A stretch of DNA of 64,000 nucleotides from CAZCAQ01 sp964496905 (lineage in GTDB: Bacteria > Patescibacteriota > WWE3 > UBA101185 > UBA10185), in NCBI GenBank assembly GCA_964496905.1, contig CAZCAQ010000006.1, positions 3,845 through 67,844 on the forward strand. The letters are read 5' to 3'. The notes below the pieces were generated by a model that was not told where the DNA came from, searched no databases, and saw only the letters and a list, made by a program, of their open reading frames with translations. Shown here in pieces: positions 25,501 to 34,193 of the stretch (position 1 is its first letter; each line of letters starts with the position of its first letter). Both the position numbers and the translations under genes were made by a program.

Positions 25501-26744
25501 TTTGAAACAAGATTTCCTGACGTTGCATATTTAATTTCTTCAGTTGCAACCGAAGCTGAAGGTTCTGACGTGGCATATTGTCGAACTCTCCAGTTATATA
25601 AATCAAAGTTTTGGTTATAATTTACAAAACCCACACGTAAAGGTGTTGTGATTACTGATGATGAAGTGTGAAAGTTTGTATAGGTATCTCCCTTATTTGT
25701 AGAATAGTAATACTTAGCACCTGCCGTAGCTGTTGGACGAGCTTCTATCTTTAAATCATATTCTTGGTCAATTGTTAAACTTGAAGTGAATCCAGCCGGT
25801 GAAGTCCCACTGCCATTTTCATATACCATATTTGTGTCTCCGTTCCAAACATCGTAAATGCCATGTGCTAATGTGTTGTAATTTATACTTGTAGTTTCTT
25901 GAAGGAAACCTAACATCACAGCACCTCCATCAATGCAACCAGAACTAGTCCATCCAGTTGGTTTGTATCTAAACTCTGTCACCATACCGTTTGTTCTGTC
26001 AAATGTAGAATCTGAATACAACCCACTACGTGCCCATCCCCCACACCCACCAGATGTAATGGATAGTTTATTGTTTATACTAAAATCTCCAGAAGTACCT
26101 GTTATTGTCCACTTATCACTGTCCAAAGCGTTTCCAGAAAAATCATCAAAAAAAACAAATGTATTTGCTCCACTACTAGCAGATGTTGCACTGGGATTTC
26201 CATAGTACATGTAAAAAGTACTTGATCCATTTGGAATACTCGGCACTTTTACCCAATAAACAGCACTCGTAGAATTTGTTTTGTGATCAAGCCAAAAATT
26301 TAAAGCAGAATCAGCAGTAGTTGCAAAGCGAATATCATCAAAATCTGCCTGCATATCAGAATCATAAGTAATGGACACACGAACTTGGTAATCGGTTAAT
26401 GAACTACTAGAATTTGTTATTGAAACAGTTTGTCGCCGCGACCAGCTTGAATAAGTAGAAGACCAACCGGCAGTTTGAGACAATGAAAATTGACCAGCAG
26501 TAGTAGTCGTATCTAAGTTACTTTGAGAACTATATGTAGTAACTGTCGAACTTACTGTTCCGGATCCGGTTCCACCATTCCAATTTGTTTGAGTCCAGGG
26601 AGAAACAGTAGCAGATACAAGTATGTAATTCAGCCCCAAGGTCCCAAAAAAACCAACAACAACCGCGAATAAAACAGCAAGCTGCTTTTTATATCGGATA
26701 ACGCTCCTCTGGGCAGGAGCTATGGAACGTACTTTTTTTGACAT
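22581..26744 (-). CDS. Giant surface protein: DUF2341 domain plus fibronectin-III repeats
   Basis: The 1387-residue protein has a signal anchor (about residues 22-45), then a DUF2341 domain (SWSRRQTVSITNSSSSLTDY, DIRFATT, WVKVPSIPNGSSTFYMYYGN, FFDDFSG), a concanavalin-like section, and a run of fibronectin-III/Ig modules near-identical in order to those of the downstream paralogue. It ends in the same tail, TITPKATDNALDLVFNNLREVFGFIGN. It is probably displayed on the cell surface for attachment. TATTAT (26755-26760, minus) predicts transcription 4 nt before the ATG. The operon is divergent from a MacB-like ABC system that may handle export. Confidence 0.88.
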   Translation of the reverse strand: MSKKVRSIAPAQRSVIRYKKQLAVLFAVVVGFFGTLGLNYILVSATVSPWTQTNWNGGTGSGTVSSTVTTYSSQSNLDTTTTAGQFSLSQTAGWSSTYSSWSRRQTVSITNSSSSLTDYQVRVSITYDSDMQADFDDIRFATTADSALNFWLDHKTNSTSAVYWVKVPSIPNGSSTFYMYYGNPSATSASSGANTFVFFDDFSGNALDSDKWTITGTSGDFSINNKLSITSGGCGGWARSGLYSDSTFDRTNGMVTEFRYKPTGWTSSGCIDGGAVMLGFLQETTSINYNTLAHGIYDVWNGDTNMVYENGSGTSPAGFTSSLTIDQEYDLKIEARPTATAGAKYYYSTNKGDTYTNFHTSSSVITTPLRVGFVNYNQNFDLYNWRVRQYATSEPSASVATEEIKYATSGNLVSNILDAEFAADWGTLIYTTSGTGTVNVKVRTASSSDMSDASDWSTCDLVTSSTDLTANNCVDDTDRYAQYYISIEGTGAATPVFEDISIAFSASDSIKPTANATTVSISGYSSGSWVNVEPTLTWTSGSDNVGGIGLLGYCVALDEVAVAGTTTSLDPELSAGVLTGIDDGVSSNFCPFILTSTSFNLSAVSGLNLTTNKKYFFSIKAVDSAGNVYTGSSENYQDLVNFKYDNTVPTNVTYISTPSGNFGSINDMFFTWPISGAGAAGDNQSDIVGWQYSLNGTSNWKGPDTNSALGITYIEDDGNTSSHTFTEGDDGDDIVVGTNTIYFRAVDTAGNFSTSVTGGISYGGAAPTFTGGSTVTITPSSSTSNNYALSWDAATPSAGTIDSYYYMINTTPPATLATLTGNSTQYIPATGTSVTAQKLVGAVKGSNTVYVVAVDTEDNYSPSNNISGSFTLNSTSPDAAQNLSASDTSIKSEEIWRVSLAWDEPEYKGTGTLTYIVERSTDNSTWSEVETSTGTSYTDSTPESTTYYYRIGTYDTSDESEDDPTYTSSVEIIPKGTYESAPTLSSGPTVSDITTRKAFLKWSTSRAADSRVQYGIKSGDYFEEEPSKSDLVTSHEILLTNLRPGTKYYYKVKWTDEDGNIGISSEKTFSTDPAPKIGDIKVTSIGINSASVSFTAQNSTKIKIYYGISKSYGSAVEQNTSTAEATYRVPLSDLDDGTKYFFKVNAFDSEDEEYEGNDLDFETLPRPQITNVRIQQAKNTAQPTAVISWNTNTAVTSIVTYYPTGNPSAARDEIEIALKEGNHQSIVRGLLPNTVYDLKVSGRDQAGNEAESSLQTFTTATDTRAPLISELKIEGSTAAIKTQVGEAQLVVSWTTDEPSTSQVEFGEGTGTQYAQKTQKDVNLTFNHLVVIPNLTPSKVYHLRALSADRAGNVTNSVDVVTITPKATDNALDLVFNNLREVFGFIGN

Positions 26745-26799
26745 TAGCTACTTAATAATAATATAGATAGTCGTCAGCGCCAAGGCATTTCTTATTTGT

Positions 26800-26828
26800 T
26801 TGACGCCAATGAATGGGCGTCCTACAAT
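26800..26828 (+). promoter_or_regulatory. Promoter with embedded operator-like inverted repeat, ABC operon
   Basis: TTGACG (26800-26805) and TACAAT (26823-26828) are 17 bp apart. GACGCC (26802-26807) and GGCGTC (26816-26821) form an inverted repeat inside this spacer, where a repressor could block polymerase. The leader is about 24 nt without a ribosome binding site. Confidence 0.5.
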
Positions 26829-26858
26829 TAAATTACATAGATAGTATTCAATTTTCTT

Positions 26859-27623
26859 ATGGATCAACCTGCTAAAACAACTCAAAACCTAATAGAAGTC
26901 AAAAATTTATTTAAATCCTTTCGTGTAGGCACGCAAGACGTTGAAGTTTTAAAAAACATTTCTGTCAACATTCCATATGGTGATTTTACTTTAATACTTG
27001 GACCATCTGGATGCGGTAAATCAACACTTTTACACGTTTTGTTAGGTCTAGAGCCACCAACTCAAGGATCAGTAAAATTTTTAGACGTTAATCTTTACGA
27101 ACAAACAGACGAAGACGCGAGATCTGATTTTAGAAAAAATCATTTGGGAATGGTTTATCAGCAACCAAACTGGGTCAAAGCTTTATCAGTTTTGGAAAAT
27201 GTTGCTTTTCCGCTTTTACTACTAGGGATAGATACGCCTCACGCCATGTCGAAAGCTCGCGAAATGATTAAGCAGGTACAAATGGAAGAATGGATGAATT
27301 ACAGACCAACAGAGTTATCTGGAGGCCAACAGCAAAGAGTTGCACTAGCAAGAGCTCTAATAAATAACCCTCAAATTATAATTGCTGATGAACCAACCGG
27401 AAACCTAGACTACAACTCAGGTGAAAATATAATGGAACTTTTTGACAAGTTAAACAAAGAAACGGGCAAAACGGTAATTATGGTTACGCACGACCTTGAA
27501 TACTTAAAATACGCAAAAAGTGTAATAAGAATGCTTGATGGTGAAATTACAGGACTCTTTGATGAAAGTAATAAGGATCAAGTGTATGACGATATAAAAC
27601 TTAAGAAAAGGCACGTTGCTTAA
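26859..27623 (+). CDS. ABC transporter ATP-binding protein, MacB/LolD type
   Basis: The 254-residue ATPase has Walker A GPSGCGKST, the Q-loop VYQQPNW, signature LSGGQQQRVALARAL, Walker B IIIADEPTGNLD and the H-loop VMVTHDLEY. The sequence between the signature and Walker B is that of the MacB/LolD/FtsE subfamily, which powers mechanotransmission-type permeases rather than classic import. Its stop overlaps the start region of the permease gene 27625-29751, so the two are translated together. The promoter carries a candidate operator. Substrate export of peptide or lipoprotein is a family-level inference. Confidence 0.93.
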   Translation: MDQPAKTTQNLIEVKNLFKSFRVGTQDVEVLKNISVNIPYGDFTLILGPSGCGKSTLLHVLLGLEPPTQGSVKFLDVNLYEQTDEDARSDFRKNHLGMVYQQPNWVKALSVLENVAFPLLLLGIDTPHAMSKAREMIKQVQMEEWMNYRPTELSGGQQQRVALARALINNPQIIIADEPTGNLDYNSGENIMELFDKLNKETGKTVIMVTHDLEYLKYAKSVIRMLDGEITGLFDESNKDQVYDDIKLKKRHVA

Positions 27624-27624
27624 A

Positions 27625-29751
27625 ATGAGATCATCACGCCTAGCAAAAAGAATATCACGCAATGTTTTGGCCTTTGGCAGGTTTATGTTCAAGATTACCA
27701 GCTTCATAATACTTTTGGCTGCTTATTTGCTTATGCGCACGGTTATTAAAATCACTAACCTGCGTTTTTTTCCAAATATGTTAGCTGCTGTTTTGCTTAA
27801 ACCTACCACATTTATTTACGAACTAGCTGTAAGTACTAACAGAAAAAAGGAAAATACCATTAACCGCGTTAACCTCATTGAAATCTCACTTAAAAACATG
27901 CGATTTAAATTTACAAGAACGATAATAACAATAGGTGGTATGTCTGTAGGAATTGCAGCAATAGTATTTTTAGTTTCACTTGGATACGGAGTTGAAAAGC
28001 TTGTAACTACGCGCGTTGCAAGGCTGGAAGAACTTAAACAAGCGGATGTACAAACACAACCAGGCAGCAGTAATAGATTAAACGATAAAACCATTAATAA
28101 TCTTAGCCAACTTCCAAATGTTAAAGCAGTGCTACCTGTGATTGCACTTGTAGGAAAAGTGAACTATAAAAATTCAATATCTGACATGGCCGTTTACGGT
28201 GTTACTACAGAATATTTAAATCAGTCAGCAATAAAACCCGTAAAAGGTAAAATTTTTGATAGTAATGCCATCTCAACACTTTTTCCCGTCCAATATGCAC
28301 AAGCAAAAGAAAATAAGGAAAGTGCACAAGTTGCAGGAAGTACTAGTGTTAGATACAACAAATATTTAGAACAAATTCGTAAAGTTCAATTTCAAATTAA
28401 TAAAGACGCTTGGCTAACCGTACGAGAAAAACCTTCGACTACAGCAAAAATCATTGGTTATACTCAAAGAGGTGATAAGTTACTATTTGGCAATGAGGTT
28501 TACGGAATGTCGTATTCTGGAAGTGAAAATGGAAACGTAACTGTTGATCAAGAAGGGCAAGAACTAGGCAAATGGATCTCATCTGAATTTTTACTGTGGG
28601 AACAAAAAAATGGAAAGTATGTTCCTTTAATGGAAAGCGACAAAGATAATGCAAAACAGGAGAGTGGAAAAGGATATATTGCGCAAATCGAAACCGATGT
28701 TAGTCCAGCTGAATCATCCAAGGCTGAAACTCCTTCTGGCGAGGTACTTGGCATTAGCGCGACTGTTCCTGGAACCTCAAATACAAGCAGAAACAATTTA
28801 GTAGGTATTGAAGCATCTAGGTTACAAGACGTAGCGGGCGAAAGCACTCAAAGCACCAGTTCAAACATTGTAGAAATTGACGATAAGTGGGTTCTACTGT
28901 CAGATGAAACAGCCGAAGCAAAAGAAGCGGAAAAAACTAAAACGGTAAAAGTCCCACCAGAGGCAAAAAGAGAAGCAGTTGTTAACAGGGCAATGCTCAA
29001 AGTTTTAGGTATAGATGAAAACGAAGCGGTTGGAAAAGAGTTCGAGACATCATTTGTTGTAACAAGTGCACTTTTAGACGACCCGGAACTTAGTATTAAA
29101 TCGGAACCAGCAAAATATAAGATCGTTGGAGTTATACCGCAGGATGATACACCGTTTTTCTATGTACCTTTTTTGGATTTACGAAAACTTGGTGTTACAA
29201 GTTACTCACAAGCAAAAGTAGTTGCGTCAGACAAAGACAAATTGGCCGATATAAGACAACGCGTAGAAGCGGCGGGTTTTGCCACTTCATCCGTTGTAGA
29301 CACAGTTGCGCAAATTGGTACTCTTTTTAATACTATAAGAAAAATATTAGCGATGGTTGGGACTGTTGCATTAACTGTGGCCGCATTAGGAATGTTTAAT
29401 ACTTTAACCGTCTCATTACTGGAACGTACGCGTGAGATAGGGTTAATGAAAGCAATGGGAATGAAGTCGCACGAAGTACAAGAACTATTTTTAACAGAAT
29501 CAATGGTAATGGGAGTTTTTGGAGGGGTTCTTGGCCTTGTATTTGGGTGGTTAGCTGGCAAAATTTTAAGTGTGATTCTATCTTCGATCGCTTTGTTTAA
29601 TGGCGTTGGTGTTATAGACGTTAGTTACATTCCTATACCCTTCATATTATTGATTATGATCTTATCTGTAACCGTTGGAGTACTAACAGGATTATTTCCT
29701 GCCCGTCGTGCCACGCGAATATCTGCATTAAACGCGTTAAGATATGAGTAA
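27625..29751 (+). CDS. MacB-like ABC permease with inserted SH3b-like domain
   Basis: The 708-residue permease has a first hydrophobic pair near the N-terminus, then TM1 of the MacB type after FKFTRTIITIGGMSVGIAAIVFLVSLGYG, a large periplasmic-style domain, and the C-terminal FtsX domain with three helices (TVALTVAALGMFNTLTVSLLERTREIGLMKAMG is the diagnostic segment). The extracytoplasmic domain contains an insert of about 180 residues whose start reads like a bacterial SH3 domain (AWLTVREKPSTTAKIIGYTQRGDKL). That insert could bind cell-wall peptide. ATG 27625 follows the ATPase stop by 1 nt. A TTG at 27616 is the alternative. Confidence 0.88.
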   Translation: MRSSRLAKRISRNVLAFGRFMFKITSFIILLAAYLLMRTVIKITNLRFFPNMLAAVLLKPTTFIYELAVSTNRKKENTINRVNLIEISLKNMRFKFTRTIITIGGMSVGIAAIVFLVSLGYGVEKLVTTRVARLEELKQADVQTQPGSSNRLNDKTINNLSQLPNVKAVLPVIALVGKVNYKNSISDMAVYGVTTEYLNQSAIKPVKGKIFDSNAISTLFPVQYAQAKENKESAQVAGSTSVRYNKYLEQIRKVQFQINKDAWLTVREKPSTTAKIIGYTQRGDKLLFGNEVYGMSYSGSENGNVTVDQEGQELGKWISSEFLLWEQKNGKYVPLMESDKDNAKQESGKGYIAQIETDVSPAESSKAETPSGEVLGISATVPGTSNTSRNNLVGIEASRLQDVAGESTQSTSSNIVEIDDKWVLLSDETAEAKEAEKTKTVKVPPEAKREAVVNRAMLKVLGIDENEAVGKEFETSFVVTSALLDDPELSIKSEPAKYKIVGVIPQDDTPFFYVPFLDLRKLGVTSYSQAKVVASDKDKLADIRQRVEAAGFATSSVVDTVAQIGTLFNTIRKILAMVGTVALTVAALGMFNTLTVSLLERTREIGLMKAMGMKSHEVQELFLTESMVMGVFGGVLGLVFGWLAGKILSVILSSIALFNGVGVIDVSYIPIPFILLIMILSVTVGVLTGLFPARRATRISALNALRYE

Positions 29752-29789
29752 AAATTCCAATTTCTAATTTGTTGATCTTATATTCCTAG

Positions 29790-29795
29790 TATATT
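29790..29795 (+). promoter_or_regulatory. -10 box of partial nucleotidyltransferase gene
   Basis: TATATT predicts +1 at 29802, within GTG 29801, consistent with leaderless GTG initiation. Confidence 0.35.
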
Positions 29796-29800
29796 CTGTG

Positions 29801-30141
29801 GTGTACACTTTTAGGGTGAACACCATATTTAAGAAAATGGCAGTTAATACCATATTAACAGTGGACAAAATTGGCTTTTCAAGCCTCAAAATAACCCCCG
29901 TAAGGCCAAATGACCAGACACTGGTCACATTTGACGCCTTTAAAGAAATTTACAACAAGTGCGAGAATAACGGACTTAAAGTATGGGTTTCGGGCTCGTG
30001 GGCAGTAGCGGGAATTTATGGCGATTTTATAAAAAACACAAACGATATAGATCTTTCTATTGCAACACTAAAGGACGAGGAAAAACTTACGGAAGTGCTA
30101 CTTTTTTCAGGGTACGCGTGCAAGGGCACAAGTCCATTTGG
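29801..30141 (+). CDS. N-terminal part of a nucleotidyltransferase-like protein, cut by gap
   Basis: About 113 codons are readable before the N-gap. The segment VWVSGSWAVAGIYGDFIKNTNDIDLSIAT matches the G-G/S-W-A...x-D-x-D/E catalytic core of minimal nucleotidyltransferases (AbiEii and aminoglycoside-nucleotidyltransferase-like). After it comes a helix, DEEKLTEVLLFSGY. Such proteins transfer nucleotides to small molecules or tRNA, and the precise role is open. ATG 29838 is an alternative start. The rest of the gene lies in or beyond the missing sequence, and what follows the gap reads on the opposite strand. Confidence 0.65.
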
Positions 30142-30241
30142 NNNNNNNNNNNNNNNNNNNNNNNNNNNNNNNNNNNNNNNNNNNNNNNNNNNNNNNNNNN
30201 NNNNNNNNNNNNNNNNNNNNNNNNNNNNNNNNNNNNNNNNN
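30142..30241. other. 100-N scaffold gap
   Basis: Exactly 100 N, the usual placeholder of unknown true length. It joins the end of a plus-strand gene to the C-terminal region of a minus-strand gene with low-complexity Asp/Glu/Ser codons, which may be why assembly broke here. Confidence 0.98.
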
Positions 30242-30603
30242 ACGCCATTTTTTTCTATCTCGCGCTCGTATTCTTGTTCTGACTTGCCCTTGTCGGCATC
30301 TTCATCGGAATCGTCGTCGTTATCATCATCCTCCGAATCATTATCGTCATCTTTTTTATCATCAGAATCGTCATTGCTGGAATTGTCGTTGTTGGCATCA
30401 TCACTGTCATCGTCCTCAGAGTCATCGTCATCTTCATCCTCCTCACGATCGTCGTCCTCCGATAACACCTCTTCCAGTGGATCTTCCTCAGCTGTTGAAT
30501 TCTGTGAAATTGCTGCAATTCCTCCTGAGCTTAATACTAGTGCAAGCATCAAGAGCAATATAGGTAAATGGACAATGTTTAGGGTTAGTGTTTTCTTATG
30601 CAT
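30242..30603 (-). CDS. Secreted Asp/Glu-rich protein, C-terminus lost in gap
   Basis: About 120 residues are visible. A signal peptide or anchor occupies the N-terminus (residues about 8-30, VHLPILLLMLALVLSSGGIAAI). Almost all the rest is an acidic tract of Asp, Glu, Ser and Asn with few other residues, ending in a Lys/Glu-rich stretch just before the gap. Such tracts often bind calcium or act as charged spacers on the surface. This is an inference from composition. The start is strongly supported: TTGTCA-17-CACAAT lies upstream, with the -10 exactly 6 nt before the ATG. Confidence 0.7.
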
Positions 30604-30609
30604 AGACTA

Positions 30610-30638
30610 ATTGTGAGGGTTTTTTTGAGGTTTGACAA
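30610..30638 (-). promoter_or_regulatory. Promoter of Asp-rich gene
   Basis: TTGTCA (30638-30633) and CACAAT (30615-30610) are 17 bp apart on the minus strand, with 6 nt to ATG 30603. This is a full promoter that would yield a leaderless message. Confidence 0.6.
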
Positions 30639-30639
30639 C

Positions 30640-33600
30640 TTAAGATTTGTTTTTCCTAGACACCAATAAAACAATACCTAAACAAAGCAAAATCCCAAAT
30701 CCAATATATTCCAACAGCTGCGGCCAAAATATAACAGTTAGCGAATCAGTAGCAGTATAGGCGGGAAGTATCCAACCATTTGCCCAACCATTTACTAAAA
30801 TATGTTCAGCATCACATGGACTTAATCCACAAAATAACGTCCAACCTTTTTCAAAAGCTTGATTATGTACATAAACTTTGTCACTTTGACCCACTGAGAC
30901 AGGTTCAAAAGAAGATTGCGCAATTAAATCGTAAGAAATTGGTGTGAGTGCAACATAATACAAAGTACTTTGTGACTTTACTCCTCCAAAAGATAGCGCG
31001 CTTATATTAAACGTAAAACCTTTTTCTTTACCAATAGGTGGAACCAAATAAAACTGAGTAGTTGGTGTAAGTTGCTTACTTAATTCAACATATTTATCAC
31101 ATCTTTTTGAAAACTCATTTGTAAGACAAAATCTTAGCGGCATGCCAGAAATAAATTTAGACCTAACTTCTAAAATATAGCCGTCTTGGTGCGAGGCATA
31201 CGGAAGTTCTATACTTGTACAGATTTCGTCCTCGGAAGTTGAGTAATTTAAACCTAAGTCTTGTGAATAAACAGCCGCATAAGGCTCACCGGATTTACAG
31301 TATCTAGTTTTTGAGGACAACTCGCCAATATTTCCACCTAAAAATTTATTCTTGGTAAAAGCTGGATTTACATAAGTTATCGATACAGCATTTTGAGGAA
31401 CGCTAACTGTACCAGTAGTTAAAACTTTAAGTGGCGAAAGTTGAATACTTTTGTATGTACTCTTAACCTCCTTGTCTGAACCATAACCTTTTGAGAAAAG
31501 ACGTAGCACATATTTGTCCGCCGGTTCGGACATTCTTAAGTATGAGGTTTCTACTGTTTCGGGAACATTCTCACATAAGCCAGCTGTAAGACTGTATATG
31601 CAAGGCAAATCTTTAAAAGCCCCTTGTATGTGAATTTTGAATCTGTCAAAAGTTAAATCATTTGGTTCAAGCAGGCTTGTTAGTTTGGCGGAAACACAAG
31701 CGTCAATGTTTTTTCCTGACAATACAAGTCCATCACTAGTCTTTGAATATTCAAAAGTTGCAAATTGACCTTCTTCGCTGCAACTCTCTAAATTAGATGT
31801 AAGCTCGTTTACGTTTACATCAGTTGGAGTTGATTCAGAAATGCTAACAGATACATTCGTGTTTGTGGGTAAAAAAACTTGTCCTAATTCTCCTGTCGTG
31901 GAACTTGGTTCAAGTGAAAAGTCGCTTGTATTAATTGAAACAGTTAATTCTACATCTTCAGAACTCTTTGCAAATTCAAGCTGAGTAGTAATATCTGGCA
32001 CAGCTTCAGACACCAATAAATTATCAAAAGTTAGCGTTAAAGTGTTGTTATCTAAAACGTATGAAACACTATAAGGCACGCGGGTATTTGCTGGCATACT
32101 GTCATAAGGTTTGGTTAAAGTAAAATAAACATTACTCTCATCAGAACTAATAAATGCTGGGTCAAGTTCCTCAGAAGATAGCTCTATTTTTTGATTTAAT
32201 GTCTGTGGATCTTCAATTGTGTACTTTGAGGCAGCAACCACTTCGTTAAGTGTAAAATTTTTTCCCGGTAAGTATTCATACACCATTAAATCACCAAACT
32301 CTTTTGCCAATTTTAATTTTTTGGACGTATAAAGCATGTCTACTATTTGCTGAGTAAACAATGTTTGTTGATTATGTCCTGGCGCAACAACACTTTTATC
32401 TAGCAAAATGTAACGTATTTTGTACTTCTCCATAACCTCTTCAACAGCAATAGTGTTTTGAGAATAAATGGCCTGCGTCATTTCGTTATAATAACTTTGA
32501 TTAATCGGATTCCACCTATCAAACTCGCGATTCATTAAAGGCTGTTTAATACCAAACCACAAAAAACCGGCTCCTTGATAACTGTATTGTTGATTTGGCC
32601 AATCGTAGTAAATCCACCCCCAAAACGAGTTTATAGGCAAATCGGCGACACGGCCAAAACCTTGTTGAGCATCAAAAAACTCAAACATTTCAAAATAGTG
32701 ATCAGGAATTTGCACTCGCATAGATGGACTTATTAAATAACCCTTAAACGCGGGCAACATCCAAACAACCAAGATAGAGGAAAATAACAGCAAAATAGTA
32801 CTTTGGACAAGTTTTTGGTACTTTGTAGTTTTCATAAAGCGCGAAAATGCATTCTGCGTAGAAAGTATAAAAACACCAAAAAACACCGAATATGCAAAAA
32901 CAAGCGAAATAGAAAACTTAGTAAAATTAAAGCGAAAAGCATCTTTAAACATTTTTATGTTGTCTGCAAACAAATCGTAAAAAACACCAGTTGGTGGATT
33001 AGTGCCAAAAAGGAAAAACATAGAAACCAGCAAAATACCAAGTACTGCTAGAGCTTCTTTATTTTTGTGTCTAAACGAGGCAATAATTCCCAAAAGTACA
33101 AAAGCAAAAAGAGCGTACCCTGCATACATTACGTAAGTGTTGCGTTGATAAGTCCTCCATTCATCAAGCAAAGTTTTGTAGCCTAAATTGCCATCATGTT
33201 CCCCCCAGTTAAATAAAAAGCCCTTCCCAAGTGCAATGTTTTGAATGTCCCCAAAAGAATTGTTTTGCAAAAATGCCTCTTCGTTAAAAAGTCGTTGAAT
33301 TTTTGATTCTTGCACCTGAGCACCGTGGTTTTTAATAAAATACAAGTTTGGCAAAAGCCAAAAGGCATTTACGGCAAAAAGCAAAATCACTAGTTTAAGC
33401 GCATTTTTAAGTATTTGTTTGGAAAAACGGTTTAGAGACCAATAAATAAATGTATAAGCTCCAGCAAAAATTACTAACGAGAAAAAAAGCGTGGACGTAT
33501 GTGCCTGCGGTGCCATTAAAAACGTAACAAGCGCAAAACAGGTTAGGTTTTTACGTGAGGCGTGCTGTAGGCATTTTAGTAAAGCCAGCATAAAAAACCC

Positions 33601-34095
33601 AAGGTAACCATAATGCGTCAAAAACATTTCAAGCGGAACGTAATAGTGCTGAAGAGTTACAAGGTTAAGGAGATAAAACAGCCCAGCCAAAAAAGAAGCA
33701 ATTTCTATTTTTGTAGTAGGCTCGTGTTTTGCAAAAACACCTTTCTTCATAAAAAAGTACATGCCAAGTGGACCAAGAACTAGCATTAAAAAAGCGTATG
33801 CATAACGAACCATGCTTGTTGGCAAAATAAGGTCAAAAAGCATAATCGTGAGGACGCGTGGAATTTCTGCAGGGTGCGCTTGAGATCCAACCGCGCCTAG
33901 CCCCTGATGTTCTTGCCATACTCCATCAATAATGCGCGTCCAATAAAGTTTGTAGTTAAATTCTGGGTGCAATGTATCCCACCCTGAAAGGTAGGTTGTT
34001 GGCGTATAGTTTTGGATAACCAGTATGAGTGCAATTAGTACAAGCAAAATGGGAAATAGGTTTTGTTTAACAAACTGGGCAAGTTTTGATTTCAC
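30640..34095 (-). CDS. Very large GT-C-like membrane protein with extracellular beta domains
   Basis: The 1151-residue protein starts with a GT-C-like membrane half. TM1 is followed by a loop with an acidic pair (LSGWDTLHPEF), the position of the catalytic acid in such transferases, and about a dozen helices run to residue 450. The C-terminal half is extracytoplasmic, a series of beta-sandwich-like segments, and a last membrane helix (LLEYIGFGILLCLGIVLLV) ends in basic residues. It may glycosylate lipids or surface proteins. This is inference. The GTG start is supported by TATAAT exactly 6 nt upstream (34102-34107, minus). Confidence 0.75.
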   Translation of the reverse strand: MKSKLAQFVKQNLFPILLVLIALILVIQNYTPTTYLSGWDTLHPEFNYKLYWTRIIDGVWQEHQGLGAVGSQAHPAEIPRVLTIMLFDLILPTSMVRYAYAFLMLVLGPLGMYFFMKKGVFAKHEPTTKIEIASFLAGLFYLLNLVTLQHYYVPLEMFLTHYGYLGFFMLALLKCLQHASRKNLTCFALVTFLMAPQAHTSTLFFSLVIFAGAYTFIYWSLNRFSKQILKNALKLVILLFAVNAFWLLPNLYFIKNHGAQVQESKIQRLFNEEAFLQNNSFGDIQNIALGKGFLFNWGEHDGNLGYKTLLDEWRTYQRNTYVMYAGYALFAFVLLGIIASFRHKNKEALAVLGILLVSMFFLFGTNPPTGVFYDLFADNIKMFKDAFRFNFTKFSISLVFAYSVFFGVFILSTQNAFSRFMKTTKYQKLVQSTILLLFSSILVVWMLPAFKGYLISPSMRVQIPDHYFEMFEFFDAQQGFGRVADLPINSFWGWIYYDWPNQQYSYQGAGFLWFGIKQPLMNREFDRWNPINQSYYNEMTQAIYSQNTIAVEEVMEKYKIRYILLDKSVVAPGHNQQTLFTQQIVDMLYTSKKLKLAKEFGDLMVYEYLPGKNFTLNEVVAASKYTIEDPQTLNQKIELSSEELDPAFISSDESNVYFTLTKPYDSMPANTRVPYSVSYVLDNNTLTLTFDNLLVSEAVPDITTQLEFAKSSEDVELTVSINTSDFSLEPSSTTGELGQVFLPTNTNVSVSISESTPTDVNVNELTSNLESCSEEGQFATFEYSKTSDGLVLSGKNIDACVSAKLTSLLEPNDLTFDRFKIHIQGAFKDLPCIYSLTAGLCENVPETVETSYLRMSEPADKYVLRLFSKGYGSDKEVKSTYKSIQLSPLKVLTTGTVSVPQNAVSITYVNPAFTKNKFLGGNIGELSSKTRYCKSGEPYAAVYSQDLGLNYSTSEDEICTSIELPYASHQDGYILEVRSKFISGMPLRFCLTNEFSKRCDKYVELSKQLTPTTQFYLVPPIGKEKGFTFNISALSFGGVKSQSTLYYVALTPISYDLIAQSSFEPVSVGQSDKVYVHNQAFEKGWTLFCGLSPCDAEHILVNGWANGWILPAYTATDSLTVIFWPQLLEYIGFGILLCLGIVLLVSRKNKS

Positions 34096-34101
34096 ATGGT
34101 A

Positions 34102-34107
34102 ATTATA
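34102..34107 (-). promoter_or_regulatory. -10 box of leaderless GTG gene 34095
   Basis: TATAAT on the minus strand lies exactly 6 nt before GTG 34095. A GTG start with the same geometry also occurs at 10280. Confidence 0.55.
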
Positions 34108-34123
34108 GCGGGTATGGGGCTGA

Positions 34124-34178
34124 ATAAAAACAAAACGCCGCGCACAAGTTCGATTTAATCGACTCTCATGCGCAGCGT
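34124..34178 (-). terminator. Intrinsic terminator of secreted gene 34194
   Basis: On the minus strand ACGC-x-GCGCA pairs with TGCGC-x-GCGT (34178-34169 with 34144-34135) around an inner CGATT/AATCG stem, then TTTTGTTTTTATT follows. Confidence 0.75.
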
Positions 34179-34193
34179 ATATAGACAGCTAGC

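Noticed and set aside
30016..30603. Long minus-strand ORF crossing the N-gap
   Set aside because: It joins unrelated sequence across N. Only 30242-30603 is supported.
29798..30610. Plus-strand ORF crossing the N-gap
   Set aside because: The part after the gap is a Ser-rich antisense image of the acidic gene, not real coding sequence.
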